From assembly GCA_964568735.1 (NCBI GenBank), contig CAZMRF010000060.1, positions 1 to 31,392 of the forward strand: a stretch of DNA of 31,392 nt. The letters run 5' to 3'. Source of the stretch: CAZMRF01 sp964568735 (GTDB lineage Bacteria > Acidobacteriota > Polarisedimenticolia > JACPZX01). Positions 22,894-30,731 of this stretch are shown here, one piece after another; the stretch's first letter is position 1; the number at the start of each line of letters is the position of its first letter. The notes below the pieces were generated by a model. That model saw nothing but the letters and a program-made list of their open reading frames with translations. It had not been told where the DNA came from and did not search any database. The position numbers and the translations under genes are program-made.

Positions 22894-24204
22894 ATGCGCA
22901 GCAGCCTGATCCGACAAGCGATGGCAACACCCAACGCCTCACGACCGACCCTCATCCGGCCCCCTGAAGGCGCCCAGGCCCCGCCCTCGCCGCGAGGCAG
23001 CGGTCTGATCTCGATTCGCCCCCTCGGTTCGAGACCTGAACCGCGATCCACGCTCCGGCTCGCGGGGCCGCCGCGGCCTCGAGTTTCCGCCTCCGGGGGC
23101 TCGGGCCCGGTCAGGATTCCCGCGCTGATGGCAGCCGCGCGCGAGGCGCCCGCCATCGCGAGCCGGGGGGAGACGACCTACCACGAGCTGCCATGTCGCA
23201 GCCTGCTCAACCGCTGCACGAGCGAGCAGATGCCCTTCGAGTGGACGATCAACCCCTATCGGGGCTGCGAGTTCGGGTGCGGCTACTGCTATGCCCGCTA
23301 CACCCACGAGTTCATCGGTATGGAGGACACGCGCCTCTTCGAGACCCGCATCTACGCCAAGCGTGCGGCGGCCGAGGCGCTGGAGCGTGACCTCTCGCGG
23401 GCGGCGTCGAGGAGGGGTGCGATCGCCATCGGCACGGCCACCGATCCCTATCAACCCGCCGAGCGGCGGATGAAGGTGACGCGGAGCCTGCTCGAGGTCT
23501 TCGCGCGAAAGGGAGGCCTCGATCTCTCCATCACGACGAAAGGGGCTCTCGTCACGAGGGACATCGATCTCCTCCAGCGAATCGCGGAGCGAAACGACCT
23601 GACGATCAACATGACCATCACCACGCTGAGCCGCAGGCTCGCGCGCCTTCTCGAGCCGCGAGCACCAAGGCCCGGCAAGAGACTGGAGGCAGTGAAGGCG
23701 CTCTCGGAGGCGGGGCTCAGGACGGGTGTCTTCATCATGCCCGTCATCCCGGGGATCACGGATGCACCCGATTCACTCGATGCGCTCGTGGGCGCAGCGG
23801 CGCGCGCGGGAGCGTCGACCGTCGCGCATCAGGTGCTATTCCTGCGCGATTCGGCGAAGCGGGAGTTCTTCCCTCTCGTGAAGGCGGCCTATCCGCGCGT
23901 CGCCTCCCGGCTCCGCCGGGCCTACGGCTCGAACAGCTACTACTCCGAGGACTACCGCGCGAAGCTCGACGGGCTCATGCGCACGCTGCGCCGGAAGCAC
24001 GGACTTCAGGACCGTCGAGAGTCGTCAGGGGAGCGAGAGCTGACGGGAGGAGCGAGCGACGCGCGGAGCCACGAATCGGCAGGAGGGCGCACAGGCATCG
24101 CATTTGTTCCGGGCAGTTCCGGCTGCGTGGGCAGTGGCGCGGTGCGGCCTGCGAGTCGCATCAGGAGGTTTTCACAGGATCCCCAGCTTCCACTGGGTTT
24201 CTGA
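22894..24204 (+). CDS. Radical SAM protein, PA0069/Rv2578c (SplB-like) family
   Basis: A 436-residue radical SAM protein. The [4Fe-4S] motif is C125-EFG-C129-GY-C132 in YRGCEFGCGYCYAR, with the CX3CX2C spacing of the superfamily. It is surrounded by family-specific pieces: CRSLLNRCTS and INPYRG before it, IGTATDPYQPAERR, and the ITTKGALVTRDIDLL and MTITTLSRRLARLLEPRAP strands after it. These match the PA0069/Rv2578c group, related in sequence to spore photoproduct lyase; their reaction is unknown. The C-terminus, after a low-complexity stretch near 375-425, ends QDPQLPLGF, reminiscent of the QLSLF end of relatives. The first 90 residues are Pro/Arg-rich and probably disordered. ATG 22894 has GGAG six bases upstream; ATG 22921 is an alternative. 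Stand-alone and close to the peptide locus, but without evidence that it acts on the peptide. Confidence 0.9.
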   Translation: MRSSLIRQAMATPNASRPTLIRPPEGAQAPPSPRGSGLISIRPLGSRPEPRSTLRLAGPPRPRVSASGGSGPVRIPALMAAAREAPAIASRGETTYHELPCRSLLNRCTSEQMPFEWTINPYRGCEFGCGYCYARYTHEFIGMEDTRLFETRIYAKRAAAEALERDLSRAASRRGAIAIGTATDPYQPAERRMKVTRSLLEVFARKGGLDLSITTKGALVTRDIDLLQRIAERNDLTINMTITTLSRRLARLLEPRAPRPGKRLEAVKALSEAGLRTGVFIMPVIPGITDAPDSLDALVGAAARAGASTVAHQVLFLRDSAKREFFPLVKAAYPRVASRLRRAYGSNSYYSEDYRAKLDGLMRTLRRKHGLQDRRESSGERELTGGASDARSHESAGGRTGIAFVPGSSGCVGSGAVRPASRIRRFSQDPQLPLGF

Positions 24205-24312
24205 TCACCGAGGATGAAACCCGTCCCGGAGCACAGCCTCAGCAGCAGGGAGGGAGGCTCTCCTCGCTTCGGGCGCGGGTTCGGCCTCGGGGGCAGTGGA
24301 CTGGGTAGGGAA

Positions 24313-24361
24313 GGGGTCCCGGCGGCCACACCTTTGGCGGGGAGAGGCCGTCCGGGACCCC
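24313..24361 (-). terminator. Long GC hairpin, probably the original 3' hairpin of the Nramp-like gene
   Basis: The arms 24313-24327 and 24346-24361 pair over ten bases (GGGGTCCCGG/CCGGGACCCC), then a one-base bulge and four more pairs (GGCC/GGCC), with an 18-base loop. Read on the minus strand, it starts 14 bases after the stop of the Nramp 3'-end relic (24375). The T-run is poor. It is placed as a terminator would be for the unsplit gene. The remaining bases 24205-24312 show nothing. Confidence 0.5.
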
Positions 24362-24374
24362 GAATCCCTCTTTC

Positions 24375-24443
24375 TCATCGCGCGAACGCCTCCCACAACT
24401 CGTGGATTCCGAGGTAGCCGAAGAGGATCAGGCAGAGAGCGAG
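24375..24443 (-). pseudogene. Displaced 3' end of the Nramp-like gene
   Basis: On the minus strand this encodes the last 22 residues of an Nramp-like protein and its stop. It ends ...GYLGIHELWEAFAR* against ...GYLGVHELWETFARS* of the intact gene (26241). Only two of the last ten shared residues differ, plus one extra Ser. The match stops abruptly at 24443. Confidence 0.85.
24381..24443. repeat. Left copy of the 63-bp direct repeat flanking the island
   Basis: 59 of 63 bases match 26250-26312, in the same orientation; the inner 32 bases (24412-24443) match exactly. The repeat is the 3' end of the Nramp-like coding sequence. Confidence 0.92.
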
Positions 24444-24459
24444 TTCGACCTCGCGGAGC

Positions 24460-24476
24460 TGCTACGTCTGGTAGCA
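24460..24476. promoter_or_regulatory. Inverted repeat upstream of the methyltransferase
   Basis: TGCTAC-GTCTG-GTAGCA is a perfect 6-bp inverted repeat just before the AGGAGG ribosome binding site (24477-24483) of the methyltransferase. It may be an operator or mRNA hairpin that limits methyltransferase synthesis; no control (C) protein gene is in view. Confidence 0.4.
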
Positions 24477-24487
24477 TAGGAGGAACA

Positions 24488-25888
24488 ATGAAGGGCTTCG
24501 TACCAACACCGCCCGATACCGTCGACACGATGGTCGACCTACTCTTCCGCGAGCGGTCGCCCGGAGTGGACGACGCCATTCTTGACCCAGGCTGCGGGAC
24601 CGGCGAATTCATCGACGGCGTGATCCGATGGTGTCGGAGCCGACGAGTTGCGATCCCACATACGACCGGCGTCGAGTCCGATCCGCGCCACCTGCCTGCA
24701 CTTCGGGCGAAGTATGAGCGGCAAGGCGCCGTGCGCATCGAGCACGCTGACTTTCTCGTAGATGGGCGAACGGCATACACCTACATCGTGGGCAACCCGC
24801 CATACGTACCGATTACGGCGCTGTCGGAGGTCGAGAAGACACGGTTTCGAGCGGAATACGCCACGGCGCACGGGCGCTTCGATCTGTATTTGCTCTTCTT
24901 CGAGCAAGCTCTACGGCGGCTTGCTCCGAACGGCCGTCTGGTTTTCATTACCCCGGAGAAGTATCTGTACGTCGAGAGCGCAGGCCCGCTGCGCGAAATG
25001 CTCGCCCGCCTCCACGTCGAGGAGATCCGCCTGGCGCGCGAAGACACATTCGGCGACCTTGTAACGTATCCAATGATTACGGTGCTAGCAAACGCGCCCT
25101 CCGGCATGACCAAGATCGTGCAGCGTGACGGCAGCACGGCGACCGTGAAGCTGCCATCTGGTAGGGGATCGTGGCTGCCCCTGCTCGAGGGAGGTACATC
25201 ACAGTCTGAGACAGCAACACTCGGGGACCTGTGCCTGCGGCTGAGTTGCGGCGTCGCAACAGGTGCGGACAGTGTGTTCGTGCGGCGAGCAGATGAACTC
25301 GACCCAGCTCTCGAGCCCTTTGCACACCCGACGATCGCTGGGCGGGAGCTCACGCCGGCGATGATCGATCTCGCGCCACGTAGCGTCATGTTGACTCCAT
25401 ATGGGGCCGATGGCCGCTTGATTCCTCTGGATCAGCTAGGCGCGCTTCAATGCCACCTACAGCGTGATGAGGTACGCAAGCAGTTGCTTGCACGAACATG
25501 CGTCAAGAGCAAACCGTGGTATGCATTTCACGAGACGCCACCGCTAAGGGACATCCTACGCCCGAAGATCCTGTGCAAGGATATCGGCGAAGCGCCGCAC
25601 TTCTGGGTGGATCGATCCGGTACGATCGTCCCACGGCACTCCGTCTACTACATCGTGCCGCGGGAGCCAGCAGCGATCGACGTAATCGCCAACTACCTGG
25701 GATTGCCCTCCACCCACGAGTGGCTCAGGCGGAACTGTCAACGTGCGGCCAAGGGGTTCTTGCGACTACAGAGCCGCGTGCTGCAAAGGTTGCCAGTTCC
25801 CAAGGACATAGTGCGCGCAGCTTCGGGTCGATACTCGGTCGTACGTGCTGGCGTCCGCTCGGTGCAAACAGATTCGCTGTTCGGGTAG
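24488..25888 (+). CDS. N6-adenine DNA methyltransferase (Eco57I/TaqI-like)
   Basis: A 466-residue gamma-type adenine methyltransferase. Motif I is ILDPGCGTGEF (D33-F41, SAM binding), and the catalytic motif IV is N103-P-P-Y106 in IVGNPPYVPI, which flips and methylates adenine. FDLYLLFFEQALRRLAPNGRL, FITPEKYL and FGDLVTYPMITVLA follow in the usual order. Residues from about 230 on form a TaqI-type target-recognition domain (EGGTSQSET, SCGVATGADSVFV, GRELTPA, HETPPLRDIL). The length suits a stand-alone methyltransferase, not a fused R-M enzyme. ATG 24488 is preceded by AGGAGG at a good distance. Codon use is clearly less GC-rich than the neighbours. It lies inside the island and is followed 17 bases later by a probable restriction-gene remnant, so the methyltransferase may now be an orphan. 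Confidence 0.92.
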   Translation: MKGFVPTPPDTVDTMVDLLFRERSPGVDDAILDPGCGTGEFIDGVIRWCRSRRVAIPHTTGVESDPRHLPALRAKYERQGAVRIEHADFLVDGRTAYTYIVGNPPYVPITALSEVEKTRFRAEYATAHGRFDLYLLFFEQALRRLAPNGRLVFITPEKYLYVESAGPLREMLARLHVEEIRLAREDTFGDLVTYPMITVLANAPSGMTKIVQRDGSTATVKLPSGRGSWLPLLEGGTSQSETATLGDLCLRLSCGVATGADSVFVRRADELDPALEPFAHPTIAGRELTPAMIDLAPRSVMLTPYGADGRLIPLDQLGALQCHLQRDEVRKQLLARTCVKSKPWYAFHETPPLRDILRPKILCKDIGEAPHFWVDRSGTIVPRHSVYYIVPREPAAIDVIANYLGLPSTHEWLRRNCQRAAKGFLRLQSRVLQRLPVPKDIVRAASGRYSVVRAGVRSVQTDSLFG

Positions 25889-25905
25889 GATGCAATTAGC
25901 CCTGC

Positions 25906-26286
25906 ATGAGTACGCCATTCGATGATGTCGTCGACGAAATCCGGACCAGGGGTTTCCACAACCACCGGCTCGAGGAACACTCAAGCACCGTCAGTCAAGG
26001 GATCCTGCGTGACCTGCTCAAGATCTGTGAGCCATTCCGGCTGGACTTCACCGGCGGGAAAATCCGTGAGTGGCTCGATTTCCCCTCACCTGGCGGGCGT
26101 GCACGGAAGCTGGACCTTGTTGTCGCCGAGCCCAGTAGTGACGTGGCCGGGCCAGACCTCGCCCGCTTGCGCCTATGCGGCCATCGGCAATCGCTCAACA
26201 CACTGGGGCTCCCCACCGGCCACGAGCACCGTTTCCTCACTCAGGAGCGCGCGAAGGTCTCCCACAATTCGTGGACTCCGAGGTAG
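25906..26286 (+). pseudogene. Truncated restriction-endonuclease-like gene
   Basis: The frame begins MSTPFDDVVDEIRTRGFHNH 17 bases after the methyltransferase, in the place of a cognate endonuclease, and reads well to about residue 78 (ILRDLLKICEPFRLDF, GRARKLDLVVAEPSS). KLDLVVAE looks like the start of a nuclease-core strand, where a D..ExK site could follow, but no ExK appears. After that (about 26145) it becomes unconvincing, crosses into the right direct repeat at 26250 and stops at 26284-26286 inside the Nramp-like gene, to which it is tail-to-tail. At 126 residues it is much shorter than restriction enzymes (250-400). It is most likely broken by the rearrangement that made the island boundary. 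Family assignment is inferred from position. Confidence 0.55.
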
Positions 26287-27497
26287 CCGAAGAGGATCAG
26301 GCAGAGAGCGAGAAGGAGCTTCATCGCCCATCCGGTCTTGAGATCTGCGCCGACCCATTCGGCCTTGGAGTTCATGTAGAGGAGCGTGCCGGCGAGGAAG
26401 GGCATGAAGAGGGATCCTGCGATGGCGTAGGCCAAAATCACGGACACGGGCCTCTCCATGTAGAGAAGCGCCATGGGCGGAAGGCACAGGTAGAGGAGGT
26501 AGGCGCGGTACCAGGGCGAGCGCGTGCTGACGAAGTCGCGTTGCTCCTGGGGGCGGAGACGCTTCATGAGCCCCACGAAGTCGCAGAAGATGTAGGGCAC
26601 TCCCTGCCAGACACCGACGATCGACGTCGCCACAGCGGCCCAGAAGCCGATCTTGAAGGCCCAGGCGCCCGCGGGGCCGAGAACGCCGCCGATGACGTCG
26701 GCCATCCGGACCGCGGCGGCCGTGTTCTGGGGGGCATCGTCCGTCATCGCAGGGATGCCGGCGGACAGGAGAATGACCGCCACGCCGAAGATGCCGACCA
26801 GGAGGTAGGCGACGGTCAGATCGACCCGCGCCAGGCGCAGGCATCCACGTCCCTCCCATCCCTTCTCCCGCATCCAGTATCCATAGGAGAGGATCGTCAC
26901 GCTTCCGCCCACACCTCCGATGATCCCGAGGATGAATCCCACGCCTCCCTCGGGGATCGACGCTCCAAGGATTGCCTTCGTGACGATGATCTCCGGAGGA
27001 GCGATGAGGAGGGCGCACCCGAGGATTCCGGCGAACATCACCGCGATGAAGATCTTCATGAATCGCTCGAAGAGCCCGTAGCCCCCGAGAAGGACCATGG
27101 CGGCTGCTGCGACGGAGTGGAGTACCCCCCAGGCCGCAACTGAGAGCGCCGGCGCGATGGAATGCGCCGCGAGGCCGCAGGCGGAGATGAGGGCTCCACC
27201 CACGATGAAGGACCACAGGACGAGGTAGGCGAGGAAGTAGAACTGGACCCACCTGCCCAGCCGGGCTACCCAGCCCTCGATGAGAGTCGTCCCCGTCGCG
27301 AGCTGCCAGCGCGCGAGCCCCTCGTTGAGGACGAATTTCAGGAGCGCGCCCGCGGCGGCCGCCCAGACAACGGCATAGCCGAACCGTGATCCCGCGGCCG
27401 AGCCGGCCACGATGTCTCCGGCCCCCAGCCCCGTCGCGGCGATGACGAGTCCGGGCCCGATCTGCCTCAGCGCGCTCCATCGGCCAGTCCCCTGCAT
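26241..27497 (-). CDS. Nramp-family-like metal ion transporter lacking canonical motifs
   Basis: A 418-residue membrane protein with about eleven hydrophobic segments and the LeuT/Nramp layout. It opens IGPGLVIAATGLGAGDIVAGSAAG, where canonical Nramp has DPGN in TM1; here the position reads GAGD. TM6 has ILSYGYWMREKG where MPH is expected. The metal-binding pair thus appears absent. Other segments fit: ALLKFVLNEGLARWQLATG, VMFAGILGCALLI, WAFKIGFWAAVATSIVGVWQG. It may move a different divalent ion, or may be a divergent subgroup. Its last codons are the right copy of the direct repeat, so its C-terminus (HELWETFARS) may have been supplied with the island. The ATG at 27497 has no ribosome binding site and lies about two bases from the predicted transcript start. 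Confidence 0.85.
   Translation of the reverse strand: MQGTGRWSALRQIGPGLVIAATGLGAGDIVAGSAAGSRFGYAVVWAAAAGALLKFVLNEGLARWQLATGTTLIEGWVARLGRWVQFYFLAYLVLWSFIVGGALISACGLAAHSIAPALSVAAWGVLHSVAAAAMVLLGGYGLFERFMKIFIAVMFAGILGCALLIAPPEIIVTKAILGASIPEGGVGFILGIIGGVGGSVTILSYGYWMREKGWEGRGCLRLARVDLTVAYLLVGIFGVAVILLSAGIPAMTDDAPQNTAAAVRMADVIGGVLGPAGAWAFKIGFWAAVATSIVGVWQGVPYIFCDFVGLMKRLRPQEQRDFVSTRSPWYRAYLLYLCLPPMALLYMERPVSVILAYAIAGSLFMPFLAGTLLYMNSKAEWVGADLKTGWAMKLLLALCLILFGYLGVHELWETFARS
26250..26312. repeat. Right copy of the 63-bp direct repeat flanking the island
   Basis: The C-terminal codons of the Nramp-like gene; 59 of 63 bases match 24381-24443. It marks the right edge of the methyltransferase island. 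Confidence 0.92.
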
Positions 27498-27505
27498 GAG
27501 GCAGC

Positions 27506-27528
27506 ACTATACCGAGTGGGCGTATAGA
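27506..27528. promoter_or_regulatory. Divergent, symmetric -10 boxes in a 42-base gap
   Basis: The gap between the two ATGs (27498-27539) holds the inverted repeat CTATAC (27507-27512) and GTATAG (27522-27527). On the minus strand it gives TATAGT (27511-27506) ending about 9 bases before the Nramp ATG; on the plus strand TATAGA (27523-27528) ends 11 bases before the TtcA ATG. The transcripts would be leaderless or nearly so. No -35 match is seen. Confidence 0.45.
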
Positions 27529-27539
27529 ATGAGCGCCTC

Positions 27540-28601
27540 ATGGGATCCCTTCTCTCCAAGCTCAGCCGCCAGATCGGCACGGCCATCGCCGACTACGGGA
27601 TGATCGAGGCCGGCGACGTCGTCGCCGTGGCCGTATCAGGAGGTAAGGACTCCCTCACGCTCCTGGACATCCTCCTGGGCATGAGGAGGCGCTCACCCGT
27701 GAAGTTCGACCTCGTGGCCGTCACCGTGGACCAGGGCTACGAGGGCTTCCGCTGGCCCGTGATGGAGAAGCACTTCAAGGGGCTGGGCGTTCCCTACCAC
27801 ATCGAGAACACGCGGATCTCGGACGTCATCGAAGATCACAAGACGCCGGGGAGCACCTGGTGCGCATTGTGCGCGCGCCTGCGCCGGGGAGTTCTCTACA
27901 GGCTCGCGAAGGAGAAGGGCTGGACGAAGATCGCGCTCGGCCATCACGCCGACGATCTCATCGAGACGCACCTGCTCTCCCAGCTCTTCAACGGAGTCAT
28001 CCAGTCGATGCCGCCGATCCTGAGGGCGCAGGATGGCCAAAACGTCGTCATCCGCCCCATGTGCTACGTCTGGGAACGGCAGGTGATCGCCTATACGAAG
28101 GAGAGGAAGTTCCCGGTCATCTGCTGCGCCTGCCCGGCCTGCCGTGATTTCACGCTGAAGCGGCAGCGCGTCAAGGCCCTGCTCGGCGAGCTCGAGGAAA
28201 ACTGGCCCGGCGTGAAGCAGAGCCTCCTGAGCGCACAGCGCCGCTTGAAGCTCACGCAGCTCATGGACCCACGCTTCCTGCCCCTCGGCCCGGGCGCGCA
28301 GATGGCCGCCGAGGCCGAGGCCAGCCCCTACTGGGGGGTCGCTCAGCGGGGCGGCGACGCGCAGGAGGAGCCCGGAGACGCCTTCGAGCCCGCGCTCCCC
28401 GGAGAGAACGGCGGGGGCAGGGGAGATCCCGCGGAGCCGCTCCTCGTGATCCAGCCGGCCGCCGCTCGCGAGATGACCCGCTCCCCGGTCCTTAATGAAG
28501 TTGCCCCCCCTCGATCCGCCTCCGGGGCGGGGAGTGGGCACGCCCACCGGGTCGACGGTAACGGGTGCGGGGCCATGTGCGGCTGCGGCCCGCTCTCCTG
28601 A
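27540..28601 (+). CDS. ttcA: tRNA 2-thiocytidine synthetase TtcA
   Basis: A 353-residue PP-loop enzyme that converts C32 of tRNA to 2-thiocytidine in the cytoplasm. The ATP-binding PP-loop is SGGKDS (33-38). The Fe-S cluster cysteines are C108 and C111 (WCALC) and C198 in CCACPAC, as in TtcA. GLGVPYHIENT, ALGHHADDLIETHLL and PMCYVWERQVIAYT are also typical. The TtcA core ends near residue 250. The last 80-100 residues are a low-complexity Glu/Pro/Arg/Gly tail ending GNGCGAMCGCGPLS, with a Cys cluster not usual in TtcA. No ribosome binding site precedes the ATG, which lies 11 bases after a -10 box. The gene is divergent from the Nramp-like gene. Confidence 0.92.
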   Translation: MGSLLSKLSRQIGTAIADYGMIEAGDVVAVAVSGGKDSLTLLDILLGMRRRSPVKFDLVAVTVDQGYEGFRWPVMEKHFKGLGVPYHIENTRISDVIEDHKTPGSTWCALCARLRRGVLYRLAKEKGWTKIALGHHADDLIETHLLSQLFNGVIQSMPPILRAQDGQNVVIRPMCYVWERQVIAYTKERKFPVICCACPACRDFTLKRQRVKALLGELEENWPGVKQSLLSAQRRLKLTQLMDPRFLPLGPGAQMAAEAEASPYWGVAQRGGDAQEEPGDAFEPALPGENGGGRGDPAEPLLVIQPAAAREMTRSPVLNEVAPPRSASGAGSGHAHRVDGNGCGAMCGCGPLS

Positions 28602-28662
28602 GCGCGACTCAACGCTTCAGGGATCGCAGGCGTAACCGAGCATCCCGCTTTCCACGCCGAAC

Positions 28663-30432
28663 TCAGCGGAGCGGGCCCTCGCCGCAGGTGGGATTGCGCC
28701 CGGCGACCAGGTAGAACTGAGTCCCTGCGGGCATGGGGAGAATCAGGCTGGTAGAGGGGCTGGCCATTGTGCCTGCGACTGCCGAGAAGGATCCTCCGGG
28801 AGCGGTGTCTGCCCGCACGACATAGTCCGCCGCCCCGACACCGGCAGGTGCCCACGTGAACCGCAGCAGCGTGCCGGAATCCATGACGTGGATGGTCAGG
28901 TCCGTGACCTGCCCTGGCTGCTGCTCGATCGAGAGCTGTGCGGGGGTGGTGACGAGAGACTGGGGATTCGCGCAGGCATCGGTGACGAGGCAGTCGTAGA
29001 GCCCCGCGTCGTAGAGCTCGGCAGAGTCGATGCTCAGACTGGAAGTCAGCGCTCCTGAGATCCGGCCGTCATCGAAGAGCGGAAGAGCGTCTCTTCTCCA
29101 CTGGTGGGAGAAGGGCTCCCGGCCCGTCGCCAGAACGTCGAAGTCGACAGAGTCTCCTTCGCAGACGCTCACGCTCGAGGGAGCGCTCACGTTCGGCGTC
29201 GCGCAGAAACGGCGAGCTCTCACGCTGGTCCCTCCGGTACAGCAGGCTGATTGCGTGCTGTACCAGGTCACGAGGAACTCGCCGTCGCCGCGCATGCCGA
29301 TGGTCGGCAGCCGCTGGCCCGTGGTGAAGATCTCGTTGATCTGGAACTCTCCGCCTACCCGGCTCCCCGCGGCGTCGAATCGCTGCCCCATGACCCGGTC
29401 GGCGCGTCCGTACATCGTCCCGCTGTTCCAGACCGCGATGAAGTTGCCGCGGTCGTCGGCGCCGACATCCGGCTTCTCCTGGAAGGCGGCCGTCGTGATG
29501 TTGAGCAGGAACTCGCCTCCGATGGGCTGAAGATCCCCATCGAAGGTGCGCCCGAACACCCCCGTTTGGCTTCCGTCCTGCCCGATGCTCCTCCAGACCG
29601 CGACGAAGCCGCCGTCGGGCCTCGCCGCAATGGCGGGCTGACGCTGCAAACCCGACTGGAATTGGCTGACGGCGAAAGTCGGGTCCACCAGCGTACCGGC
29701 ACTGTCGAACCTCCGGGCGAGAATCGCGCGGGGCTCCGTGGTCGTATGGCGCGACCAGACGACGGTGAAGTTGCCCAGCGCATCCACGGCGACGTCAGGA
29801 TCGGGCGGGATCTGTCCTCCCAGCCCCATGGATTTCTCCGGCCACGAGGGCGAACCCGCGCTGTCGAAGCGCCTCCCGCGAGCGACGATGTCGGACTCCC
29901 AGACGACGATGAAGTCTCCCCCCGGCTCGACGGCGACCTCGCCGTAGAACGGGGCACCGGCAGGGCTCAGGTCGAGCAGCGGGCCCTCGGGCTGGCCCCG
30001 AAGATTGAATCGCTGGGCCCTGACGGCGTACGCCACGGCGCCGCCTATCACTGAATCGTAGTTCGTCCAGACGGCCACGAACTGGCCGGCGCCTGCCGCG
30101 ACGTCCGGACTCTCCGGGAAATAATGGAAGATCGCGCCGTCCCCCAGCTCGAACTCCCCGGCACGCGGGTTGCCGCTCGAATCGAAGGCGCGGCCCACAA
30201 TGGCGCCGAGCCCCCCGCCCTGCCATGTCGCCCAGACCACAATGAAATCGCCCGTGTCCGCGAGATCAGCAGCGGGCCCGAATCGGTAGTAGTAGCTGTA
30301 GCGCGGTGGGAACGACGAGCTGACCTGGAACTCGGGCCCGCTCGCGCCGGGGAGCTGAGGGCCGGCGAGCGGAGTGACTGAGCCGGCTGGCGCGGCCAGG
30401 AGGAGGAAGATCGCGAATGCTTGGCGCCGCAT
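28663..30432 (-). CDS. Secreted seven-repeat protein with Ig-like and FnIII-like domains
   Basis: A 589-residue secreted protein. Signal peptide MRRQAFAIFLLLAAPAGSVT fixes the start at ATG 30432, not the longer in-frame reading to 30519. About residues 30-385 are seven divergent repeats, each with a (F)(I/V)xVW strand: FIVVWATW, FVAVWTNY, FIVVWESD, FTVVWSRH, FVAVWRSI, FIAVWNSG and FLVTWYST. They carry the RFDSAG/GEF linker seen in the homogeneous protein at 5585. An Ig-like domain follows (about 390-480; SVCEGDSVDF, HQWRRDALPL, DAGLYDCLV), then an FnIII-like domain (about 490-589; LLRFTWAPAG). This is probably an extracellular propeller-plus-adhesion protein, ligand unknown. Promoter: see 30478-30506. 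Confidence 0.88.
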   Translation of the reverse strand: MRRQAFAIFLLLAAPAGSVTPLAGPQLPGASGPEFQVSSSFPPRYSYYYRFGPAADLADTGDFIVVWATWQGGGLGAIVGRAFDSSGNPRAGEFELGDGAIFHYFPESPDVAAGAGQFVAVWTNYDSVIGGAVAYAVRAQRFNLRGQPEGPLLDLSPAGAPFYGEVAVEPGGDFIVVWESDIVARGRRFDSAGSPSWPEKSMGLGGQIPPDPDVAVDALGNFTVVWSRHTTTEPRAILARRFDSAGTLVDPTFAVSQFQSGLQRQPAIAARPDGGFVAVWRSIGQDGSQTGVFGRTFDGDLQPIGGEFLLNITTAAFQEKPDVGADDRGNFIAVWNSGTMYGRADRVMGQRFDAAGSRVGGEFQINEIFTTGQRLPTIGMRGDGEFLVTWYSTQSACCTGGTSVRARRFCATPNVSAPSSVSVCEGDSVDFDVLATGREPFSHQWRRDALPLFDDGRISGALTSSLSIDSAELYDAGLYDCLVTDACANPQSLVTTPAQLSIEQQPGQVTDLTIHVMDSGTLLRFTWAPAGVGAADYVVRADTAPGGSFSAVAGTMASPSTSLILPMPAGTQFYLVAGRNPTCGEGPLR

Positions 30433-30477
30433 CGCATCTTCGCACATCGAAGCCCGGGGTTGACTGGCTTGGGCCTG

Positions 30478-30506
30478 ATTATTCTCCATTGGTTTCAGCG
30501 GGTCAA
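30478..30506 (-). promoter_or_regulatory. Sigma70-like promoter for the Ig-domain repeat protein
   Basis: On the minus strand TTGACC (30506-30501) and AATAAT (30483-30478) are 17 bases apart. The predicted start near 30471 gives a leader of about 40 bases. The rest of the gap to the tmRNA (30507-30731) shows no gene; a good tmRNA promoter was not found. Confidence 0.6.
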
Positions 30507-30731
30507 CCCCGCGGTCCATTGCACCGCGAATCGTTGCTGGTCGTTTTCGCGCCCCCCATGGTGGCCCGGCCCCGTGAGCCGCATGGCGCGGCTTGCGCCT
30601 GTCTCTCCTTCTCGTCTCCGCTCGCCCTGGAGTCTGGACAGCCCCGGCGACGGGTACTAGAGTTGGCTCGCCCCCCGCACGAAATCTCCAGGCAGTTCCT
30701 GGCTTCCGGGCGGGCCGCTTTTTGTAGAGAT

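Larger units (their letters stand above)
24444..26249. mobile_element. Small restriction-modification-type island between direct repeats
   Basis: About 1.8 kb carrying a DNA methyltransferase gene and a truncated partner gene. It is bounded by 63-bp imperfect direct repeats made of the 3' end of the adjacent Nramp-like gene. Base composition differs from the surroundings: 25441-25560 is 55% GC, whereas 21001-21060 is 80%. No integrase or transposase is present. The layout fits insertion with a long target duplication, a mode known for R-M genes, or integration into a gene's 3' end that restores its reading frame. Confidence 0.75.

Noticed and set aside
22600..22917. N-terminal extension of the asparagine synthetase
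   Set aside because: Would bury the catalytic Cys, which must be residue 2 after Met removal.
26173..27507. 444-codon minus-strand frame
   Set aside because: Alternative frame of the Nramp-like gene, Arg/Gly/His-rich with no membrane pattern.
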